DNA from: Candidatus Sungbacteria bacterium RIFCSPHIGHO2_02_FULL_52_23
GTDB lineage: Bacteria > Patescibacteriota > Minisyncoccia > Sungbacterales > HO2-52-23
DNA: 16,767 bases
Assembly: GCA_001820655.1 (NCBI GenBank)
Contig: MHQM01000048.1
Location: 1-16,767, forward strand
Direction of reading: 5' to 3'
A program made the position numbers and the translations under genes. The notes below the pieces were generated by a model. That model was not told the DNA's origin. It did no database searches and saw only the letters and a list, made by a program, of their open reading frames with translations. Positions 11,632-16,767 of the stretch are shown here, piece after piece; within the stretch, counting starts at the first letter, position 1, and each line of letters opens with the position of its first letter.

Positions 11632-12795
11632 TCAAAACGGATTTTTCGCTCCACGAACTTCAAAGTGGACGTGGCATCCGGTGGAGTTTCCGGTAGAGCC
11701 GAGTAAGGCGATCTGCGTGCCTTGGCCTACTTGTGCGCCGACAGAGGTCTGGATTGCGCTCAAGTGGGCATAGAGCGTCTGCACGCCGTTTGCGTGGCTT
11801 ACAACAATGTATTTGCCGTAGCCTCCGTTCCAGCCGGATGTACGCGCGATGATGACAGAGCCTTCTGCCGCGGCATATACCGGCAGGCCGCAGGAGGTAG
11901 CAAGATCAACGCCGTTGAACCCATGGATACCGTGCGGATTTGCTTTGGTCGCGCGTACGTTTCTGCCGCCTGCAATTGGCCGCATGAGGAAGCCCTGCAA
12001 CTCCGGCAGACCCGAGAATCGCGCCACGGTGGACGGAGGCAGGGATGCTGTCGCCGAGGGACTCACGACTGCCGATATTTCTCCGTCGGGGATGATGATT
12101 TCCGATCCTGCAATCAAGCCTTCGCCGATTGCAAGCCCGTTGAAGCTTACGATCTCGGACACGTCTGCTTTGAATTTCTTTGCGATGCCCTCAATGGTGT
12201 CGCCTTTTTTCACATGGTACTGCACGCCGGTCACCGGCAGGATAATCAGGCTGTCTCCGACTTTGATCGCGTTGGCACTGCGAAGCTCGTTGGCCCACAA
12301 GAGTGTATTGAGCGAGATGCCAAATCGCGCGGCGATCGCGCTCGGGGTGTCTCCCTGCTCTACCGTGTACACCACGATCTGGCCTGAATCGGCGCGGGGG
12401 AGCGTGCCAAGCGGGTTGCGTGTGGAAACCAGGGCGTTGTCCTGGCTTACCTGCAGACTCATACCCTCATCAAATTCTCCTGCCGTGGCCGACATCGCGG
12501 CACTAGCATATTGGCCTCCCAAAAGAGGCATGGAGATGCCCTCGGACGGCGCATCGGACGCGACTGCGACCGGTGCAGATCCCCCGAAAAACTTAAATAT
12601 GTTATCAAAAAAGCCCGCGTCGGCGTGACGTGGGGTTACAAGCAAAATGGAGACCAGACTAATAAAAAAGAGCGCAGAAACGCTCGTAGACTTAACGCGG
12701 GCCTTTATATAAAAAGGCTTAGATAAAGTATTTTTCAGGCTTCTTGTGAACTTCGCGGCCTGAAGTGAGGTACGTATGTCTGTAATGGCTTTCAA
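11632..12795 (-). CDS. LysM-LysM-M23 (LytM-type) peptidoglycan endopeptidase
   Basis: A 387-residue protein from the chosen TTG start. A basic N-terminus precedes a signal anchor at about 39-55 (VSALFFISLVSILLV). A linker of 60-138 follows. LysM domains are at about 142-187 (YTVEQGDTPSAIAARFGIS) and 192-236 (YHVKKGDTIEGIAKKF). The M23 domain is at about 285-387, with likely zinc ligands H291 and D297 in HGFNGVDL and H375/H377 in CHVHFEV, plus H344 in YAHLS. LysM binds peptidoglycan and M23 cuts its peptide cross-links, so a role in wall remodelling outside the membrane is expected. A longer TTG-started frame from 12855 is rejected because that codon lies in the -35 box of the promoter. TTG at 12795 with GAGGAA upstream (spacing rather long) is the best start downstream of it. 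An internal start near the anchor is possible. Confidence 0.85.
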   Translation of the reverse strand: MKAITDIRTSLQAAKFTRSLKNTLSKPFYIKARVKSTSVSALFFISLVSILLVTPRHADAGFFDNIFKFFGGSAPVAVASDAPSEGISMPLLGGQYASAAMSATAGEFDEGMSLQVSQDNALVSTRNPLGTLPRADSGQIVVYTVEQGDTPSAIAARFGISLNTLLWANELRSANAIKVGDSLIILPVTGVQYHVKKGDTIEGIAKKFKADVSEIVSFNGLAIGEGLIAGSEIIIPDGEISAVVSPSATASLPPSTVARFSGLPELQGFLMRPIAGGRNVRATKANPHGIHGFNGVDLATSCGLPVYAAAEGSVIIARTSGWNGGYGKYIVVSHANGVQTLYAHLSAIQTSVGAQVGQGTQIALLGSTGNSTGCHVHFEVRGAKNPF

Positions 12796-12826
12796 AACAA
12801 AAACGCGTTCCTCGCGTATAGGGGAT

Positions 12827-12855
12827 ACTATACCCCTGCCAAGACACTGCGTCAA
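12827..12855 (-). promoter_or_regulatory. Promoter TTGACG-17-TATAGT with an overlapping inverted repeat
   Basis: On the minus strand, TTGACG (12850-12855), 17 nt, and TATAGT (12827-12832). Transcription from about 12820 would give a leader of about 25 nt to the TTG start. The near-palindrome AGGGGATACTATACCCCT (12820-12837) lies across the -10 and the predicted start, where a repressor could bind. Confidence 0.7.
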
Positions 12856-12897
12856 GCCTTTTCATCCACAGGATATGCCCCCGGATGCAGACGCAAA

Positions 12898-12926
12898 TTG
12901 AGTCCCGCGGCATGCCATGGTAGGGT
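12898..12926 (+). promoter_or_regulatory. Possible promoter TTGAGT-17-TAGGGT for the membrane protein gene
   Basis: TTGAGT (12898-12903), a 17-nt spacer made of three overlapping palindromes (CCGCGG, GGCATGCC, CCATGG), and TAGGGT (12921-12926). It is a weak match, but the predicted start near 12933 falls 2 nt before ATG 12935, as in other promoters here. The -10 would overlap the alternative ATG at 12917. Confidence 0.3.
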
Positions 12927-12934
12927 ACAAAGGC

Positions 12935-14494
12935 ATGGAAACATCCCCAAAAAATATCGTATGGCTCAATATATGCCTGACAATCCTCATACTCGCGTCC
13001 TACGCGCTTTTTTTGGGTCACAAAATCAATCTCTCCACCTCCGACCTTGGCAGACATATCCAAAACGGCCGCATGGCACTCACCGGGCACATAATAACCG
13101 GCACCAATTTCTATTCCTACACGGAGCCGGATTTTCCCGCCCTAAATCATCACTGGGGGAGCGGGGTGCTTTTTTTTCTTGCGTGGCAGGCAGGCGGCTT
13201 TACTGCCCTGCATATCTTTTTTATCGCAATCTCGCTTGCGACTCTTCTTGTTTTCTATCTCATCGCGGCACGCAGCATAGGATTTGCGGCCGCATCCATA
13301 CTTGCGCTGATCGCCCTGCCCCTGCTTGCGGAACGCACGGAGATACGCCCCGAAGTTTTCAGCTATCTTTTCTGCGGGCTTTTCTTCTGGATACTGCTTC
13401 GGTGGCGCGAAACCCGCGACTGGCGCCTACTTACAGCTCTACCCCTGCTTGAAATCCTCTGGGTCAATCTCCACATTTATTTTTTTCTCGGTCCCGCGCT
13501 CATCGGAGCTTTTCTTGCAGAAAATCTCTTCCGTGCCGTCCTCAAAAAAGAAAAGCCGAGCGCATCGCTTGCGACCACCTTGAGCGCCACTGTCGCCGTG
13601 ACTCTGCTCAATCCCTTTGGCATATACGGCGCGCTGGCTCCTTTTACGATTTTTGAAAACTACGGCTATCGCATTGCCGAAAATCAAACCGTATGGTTTG
13701 TAGAGAAAATCCTCCGCAGTCCCAACTATACAATAGTCAAAATAGTATCCGGCATGCTTGGAGCCATGCTGATAGCGCGGCTCTTCTGGAAACGCACAGG
13801 CCTTTCGGTAGCTTATATACTCATCGCGGCCGCCATGAGTGCTATGGCACTGCTTGCCATACGCAATTTCACGCTGTTCGGATTTTTCTTCATCCCGCTT
13901 GCGGCGCACGCGCTCGCCCCTCTGCGCGCGCACTTTCTGAAGCACGCGCGGGCGTATGGCGCGGGCACGGCGATTGCGATCGCGTTTCTCATGACACCCG
14001 CACTCTTCGGCCAGTGGCAGAAGTACTTCCCGTACTGGCGCGGGCAGGGCATCGGGCTTGAGCAGGGCAATCGTGACGCCGCGGACTTCTTCCGCGCGCA
14101 AAAACTCACGGGGCCCGTGTTTAATAATTACGATATCGGCGGCTATCTTATCTTTTATCTGTTTCCGGATGAGCGGGTATTTGTGGACAACCGCCCCGAA
14201 GCATACTCCGTGCCGTTTTTTATCCAGACGTACATCCCCATGCAGGAGGACGACGCCGTATGGCAAAAAGAGCTTGCAAAAGAAAATTTCAATGTAATCT
14301 TTTTCTCCTGGCGCGATGCGACTCCATGGGCGCAGACGTTTCTTGTCGCGCGCATCCGGGACCCCCTGTGGGCTCCGGTGTATGCGGATCATGATGCGCT
14401 GATCCTGCTCAAGCGCACCGAGAAAAATAAACCGGTCATTGATCGCTTTGAACTGCCACCGGAGACATTTAGCGTTATTAAACCTCAACCATGA
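12935..14494 (+). CDS. Polytopic membrane protein, GT-C glycosyltransferase-like
   Basis: A 519-residue protein with about ten hydrophobic segments between residues 9 and about 360, then a soluble C-terminal part. After the first helix comes an outside loop LSTSDLGRHIQNGRMALTGH (33-52) and FYSYTEPDFPALNHHWGSG (59-77). An Asp in the first loop followed by the N-H-x-W motif is the arrangement of GT-C (PMT/ArnT-like) lipid-linked sugar transferases, so D37 is the candidate catalytic base. Assignment to GT-C is by this pattern only; many CPR members are just called membrane proteins. ATG at 12935 is preferred because ATG 12917 overlaps the likely -10; 12917 would add six residues. The stop overlaps the helicase start (ATGA). 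The substrate is unknown; surface glycosylation is inferred. Confidence 0.75.
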   Translation: METSPKNIVWLNICLTILILASYALFLGHKINLSTSDLGRHIQNGRMALTGHIITGTNFYSYTEPDFPALNHHWGSGVLFFLAWQAGGFTALHIFFIAISLATLLVFYLIAARSIGFAAASILALIALPLLAERTEIRPEVFSYLFCGLFFWILLRWRETRDWRLLTALPLLEILWVNLHIYFFLGPALIGAFLAENLFRAVLKKEKPSASLATTLSATVAVTLLNPFGIYGALAPFTIFENYGYRIAENQTVWFVEKILRSPNYTIVKIVSGMLGAMLIARLFWKRTGLSVAYILIAAAMSAMALLAIRNFTLFGFFFIPLAAHALAPLRAHFLKHARAYGAGTAIAIAFLMTPALFGQWQKYFPYWRGQGIGLEQGNRDAADFFRAQKLTGPVFNNYDIGGYLIFYLFPDERVFVDNRPEAYSVPFFIQTYIPMQEDDAVWQKELAKENFNVIFFSWRDATPWAQTFLVARIRDPLWAPVYADHDALILLKRTEKNKPVIDRFELPPETFSVIKPQP

Positions 14495-16443
14495 GCATGA
14501 CTCCAGAGACACTTCTGCAAGGACTCAATGAAAAACAGCGCGAAGCGGTGACTACAACCGACGGCCCTCTTCTGGTGCTCGCGGGGCCGGGATCCGGCAA
14601 GACGCGCGTGCTCACGCACCGCGTGGCATACCTCATCGCGCAGGGTGTAGCGCCCGACAATATCCTTGCCGTAACGTTTACCAATAAAGCGGCCGAGGAA
14701 ATGCGCAGTCGCACCGCGCGCCTGACTCAAGATATGGATCGGGGACGTACCGCGACACAGCCATATATCGGCACGTTCCATGCGTTTGCCGTGCGGCTCC
14801 TGCGAGTGCACGCAGGAGCCGTGGGCCATATGCGCACCTTTACCATCTTTGATACGGACGATTCGCTGTCGCTCATGAAAGAGATTGAAAAGGAGCTTGG
14901 CATCAATCCCAAACAATTCCCCCCGGGCATGCTGCTCCATACGATTTCCGGCCTTAAAAACGAGCTCATTGATCCCGACAAATACGAGGCCGATATGGGC
15001 CTAGGCGAGCTTTTCCCGCGCACACTCCATCAGACCTATATCGCATATCAAAAGAAACTCCGTGATGCCAACGCCCTTGATTTTGACGATCTGCTCACGC
15101 AGACAGTACGGCTTTTTGACAAGCATCCCGACATCCTCGCCCAGTACCAGCGGCAATTCCGTTATATCAATGTAGACGAGTACCAAGACGTCAACACCGC
15201 GCAGTACGCGCTTACCAAACAGCTTGCCGTAGCACACCGTAATATCGCGGTCGTAGGGGACGACGCGCAGGCGATCTATTCATTCCGCGGAGCCGACTAC
15301 CGCAACATCCTCAATTTTGAACGCGACTGGCCGGACGCGCGCGTCGTCGTGCTTGACCGCAACTATCGCTCCACCCAGACGATCCTGGACGCGGCGCGCG
15401 GCGTGATCGCAAAAAACAGCATGCAGAAAGACAAGCGTCTTGTAACGGACAAGGACGCGGGCGAGCGTATCCGCGTCGTGGCACTCGCCAACGAGCGGCA
15501 GGAAGCGGCGTTTGTCGCAGACTCCATCGCGCATCTCACGGAGGAGGGACGCGCTCTCCGCGATATCGTCGTGCTCTACCGCACCAACGCACAGTCCCGC
15601 GCGGTGGAAGAAGCCCTGCTTGACCGCACTATCTCCTACAAGATCGTCGGCGGCGTGCGGTTTTACCAGCGCCGCGAAGTAAAAGATATCTTGGCGTACG
15701 TCCGCGCCGCACTCAACCGCGACGATCTCGTGGCTTTGAAGCGCATCATCAATGTGCCCGCGCGGGGCATCGGCGACAAGACATTTCTTGCATACCTTGC
15801 CTTGTACCGCACGAAGTCCGCGAGTGCGACAATCACGCGCGTATCCAAAAATGCGGCCGCGTCTCTCGCGGATTTTCATACGCTCATGGAGAGCTTTGCT
15901 CAGGAGGCAGGTACGCAAAGTGCTACGCAATTTCTCAAATACCTCCTGCGCACCATCCGATATCGCGAGCATATCACAGAAATGGCGGATGACGCCGAAG
16001 AGCGATGGGAAAACGTACAGGAGCTCGTCAATCTCTCCAAAAAATACGACGATATGCCAGCACCCGAAGGCCTGCAAAAGCTCCTGGAGGATGTAGCGCT
16101 CATGAGCGATCAGGACGATGTCCGCGAAGAGCAGGATGTCGTGTATCTCATGACGTTTCATGCGGCCAAGGGCTTGGAGTTTGGCACGGTGTTTATGGTG
16201 GGTCTGGAAGAAGGCATCTTCCCGCATGCGCGGGCGCTTTTTAGCCCTGCGGAGCTTGAAGAGGAGCGGCGGCTCTGCTACGTCGGCATCACGCGCGCCA
16301 AAGAAAAAGTGTTTTTAAGCTTTGCGCTCTCGCGCACGCACTTTGGCTCCACACAGATCAATCCGCCGTCGCGGTTCTTGGGCGAAATACCGGAACATCT
16401 GCTTGAAGTGGAGGAGAGCGAGGACGAAATAATCATTGATTGA
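14491..16443 (+). CDS. pcrA: PcrA/UvrD-family superfamily 1 DNA helicase
   Basis: A 650-residue protein, shorter than the usual 700-780. Motifs in order: Q motif LNEKQREAV (12-20), Walker A AGPGSGKT (31-38), Ia VTFTNKAAEEM (60-70), GTFHAFAVRLL, II VDEYQD (228-233), III GDDAQAIYSFRGAD (256-269), IV NYRST, V MTFHAAKGLEF (about 553-563) and VI GITRAKE (599-605). Motif III differs slightly from the common GDDDQSIYGFRGAD. The C-terminus ends soon after the helicase core in an acidic tail (VEESEDEIIID), so the extension that in PcrA contacts RNA polymerase seems reduced or absent. UvrD/PcrA unwinds DNA in repair and removes RecA. It overlaps the upstream membrane gene by ATGA. The start could equally be the ATG at 14497. 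Confidence 0.93.
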   Translation: MSMTPETLLQGLNEKQREAVTTTDGPLLVLAGPGSGKTRVLTHRVAYLIAQGVAPDNILAVTFTNKAAEEMRSRTARLTQDMDRGRTATQPYIGTFHAFAVRLLRVHAGAVGHMRTFTIFDTDDSLSLMKEIEKELGINPKQFPPGMLLHTISGLKNELIDPDKYEADMGLGELFPRTLHQTYIAYQKKLRDANALDFDDLLTQTVRLFDKHPDILAQYQRQFRYINVDEYQDVNTAQYALTKQLAVAHRNIAVVGDDAQAIYSFRGADYRNILNFERDWPDARVVVLDRNYRSTQTILDAARGVIAKNSMQKDKRLVTDKDAGERIRVVALANERQEAAFVADSIAHLTEEGRALRDIVVLYRTNAQSRAVEEALLDRTISYKIVGGVRFYQRREVKDILAYVRAALNRDDLVALKRIINVPARGIGDKTFLAYLALYRTKSASATITRVSKNAAASLADFHTLMESFAQEAGTQSATQFLKYLLRTIRYREHITEMADDAEERWENVQELVNLSKKYDDMPAPEGLQKLLEDVALMSDQDDVREEQDVVYLMTFHAAKGLEFGTVFMVGLEEGIFPHARALFSPAELEEERRLCYVGITRAKEKVFLSFALSRTHFGSTQINPPSRFLGEIPEHLLEVEESEDEIIID

Positions 16444-16450
16444 GTTTCTG

Positions 16451-16467
16451 TTGAGGCTAAGCCTCAA
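16451..16467. repeat. Small hairpin between pcrA and rsmA
   Basis: TTGAGGC-TAA-GCCTCAA is a perfect 7-bp stem in the 39-nt gap, starting 7 nt after the pcrA stop. No T run follows it on either strand, so it is not a normal terminator. It may protect or process a pcrA-rsmA transcript. Confidence 0.4.
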
Positions 16468-16482
16468 TAGAAAAATAGCTTT

Positions 16483-16767
16483 ATGTACGCAAAGAAATCT
16501 CTCGGACAAAACTTTCTCCGCTGTGACTGGGTCGTGGATGAGATCATCCGCGCGGCCGAACTCACCGCGGAAGATATCGTCCTTGAGATCGGCCCCGGCA
16601 CGGGCGTCTTGACCCGCGCACTCGCAAAAAAAGCGGGGCGCGTCATAGCCGTAGAAAAAGACGAGCGGCTTGCGGCCGAACTGCGTGCCTCGCTTCGAAA
16701 AGAACGTATCGGCAACGTTGAAATCCGAAAAGATGACATACTCTCCCTATTGAAGTCTCACTTCAAT
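16483..16767 (+). CDS. rsmA: 16S rRNA (adenine-N6)-dimethyltransferase RsmA/KsgA, 5' part
   Basis: 95 codons are present and the frame is open at the window edge; the full protein would be about 260 residues. The start MYAKKSLGQNFL carries the family's KKSLGQNFL motif. The SAM-binding motif VLEIGPGTGVLT is at about 32-43, and VIAVEKDERL follows at about 53-62. RsmA dimethylates two adjacent adenines in the 3' terminal hairpin of 16S rRNA late in small-subunit assembly. The ATG at 16483 has no Shine-Dalgarno. It lies 39 nt behind pcrA on the same strand, so co-transcription is likely. Confidence 0.95.
   Translation, partial: MYAKKSLGQNFLRCDWVVDEIIRAAELTAEDIVLEIGPGTGVLTRALAKKAGRVIAVEKDERLAAELRASLRKERIGNVEIRKDDILSLLKSHFN
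16749..16767. repeat. Inverted repeat at the window end
   Basis: ATTGAAG-TCTCA-CTTCAAT is a perfect 7-bp inverted repeat that ends exactly on the last base of the window, inside rsmA. It could be chance, or a fold-back at a contig end. Confidence 0.4.

Noticed and set aside
12796..12855. N-terminal extension of the M23 hydrolase from a TTG at 12855
   Set aside because: The TTG is the first three bases of the -35 hexamer of the promoter that drives the gene.
13439..14512. 357-codon minus-strand frame, and a similar 315-codon frame at 15280-16227
   Set aside because: They are antisense to the GT-C-like gene and to pcrA, whose helicase motifs are unambiguous; they have no credible start context or domains.
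1..16767. CRISPR array, rRNA, prophage or biosynthetic cluster
   Set aside because: No regularly spaced direct repeats, rRNA sequence, phage structural genes or biosynthetic enzymes were seen.
1..16767. Recoded TGA as in some CPR lineages
   Set aside because: TGA ends well-bounded genes (antitoxin, C39 peptidase, DksA-like, pcrA, M23) at their expected lengths, and no conserved protein requires reading through TGA.

Overview
The window looks like chromosome of a bacterium of the Candidate Phyla Radiation (Patescibacteria, probably a Parcubacteria-type lineage). This is inferred from compact housekeeping genes, short forms of familiar proteins, a juxtamembrane-motif membrane protein of the kind I associate with that group, small secreted peptidases, and an almost complete lack of Shine-Dalgarno sequences. 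TGA ends many genes and no gene needs it read as an amino acid, so the code is the standard bacterial one. Most genes are GC-rich. A few islands are visibly AT-richer (about 6400-7690 and 10780-11590), and these hold the accessory material.

Layout. 1-654: a RelB/DinJ-type antitoxin and YafQ-type toxin pair, followed within 4 nt by a tRNA-Lys(CTT) gene. 770-3019 (minus strand): two exported proteins, a cysteine-rich multidomain protein with its own promoter and long structured leader, and a C39-like cysteine peptidase. 3050-6339 (plus): rpsO, an NYN-domain putative nuclease, a structured leader and pnp, an RNA-metabolism block closed by a strong terminator. 6398-6904: a hicBA toxin-antitoxin operon whose promoter carries an inverted-repeat operator. 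6905-7685: a low-density stretch with a possible 35-residue membrane protein, a hairpin cluster that includes a perfect 28-nt palindrome, and a frameshifted transposase remnant. 7686-10715 (plus): a single-pass membrane protein, a DksA/TraR-like protein with an altered zinc finger, and a ComM/YifB ATPase. 10730-11612: an AT-rich two-gene minus-strand cassette (unknown protein plus DUF2335 membrane protein) between inverted copies of a short repeat. 11632-12795 (minus): a LysM-LysM-M23 cell-wall hydrolase, divergent from 12935-16767 (plus), which holds a GT-C-like polytopic membrane protein, a PcrA/UvrD helicase coupled to it by an ATGA overlap, and the 5' part of rsmA, which runs off the window.

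The most coherent signal across genes is the initiation architecture. Several start codons sit 6-9 nt downstream of a recognisable -10 box with no Shine-Dalgarno, which predicts leaderless or nearly leaderless mRNAs. The exception is the cysteine-rich secreted protein gene, which has a leader of about 160 nt with a 13-nt perfect complement to the 16S rRNA tail that is not positioned over any start codon. No CRISPR array, rRNA, complete insertion sequence, prophage or biosynthetic cluster is visible. All functional statements come from reading motifs by eye; no searches were run.
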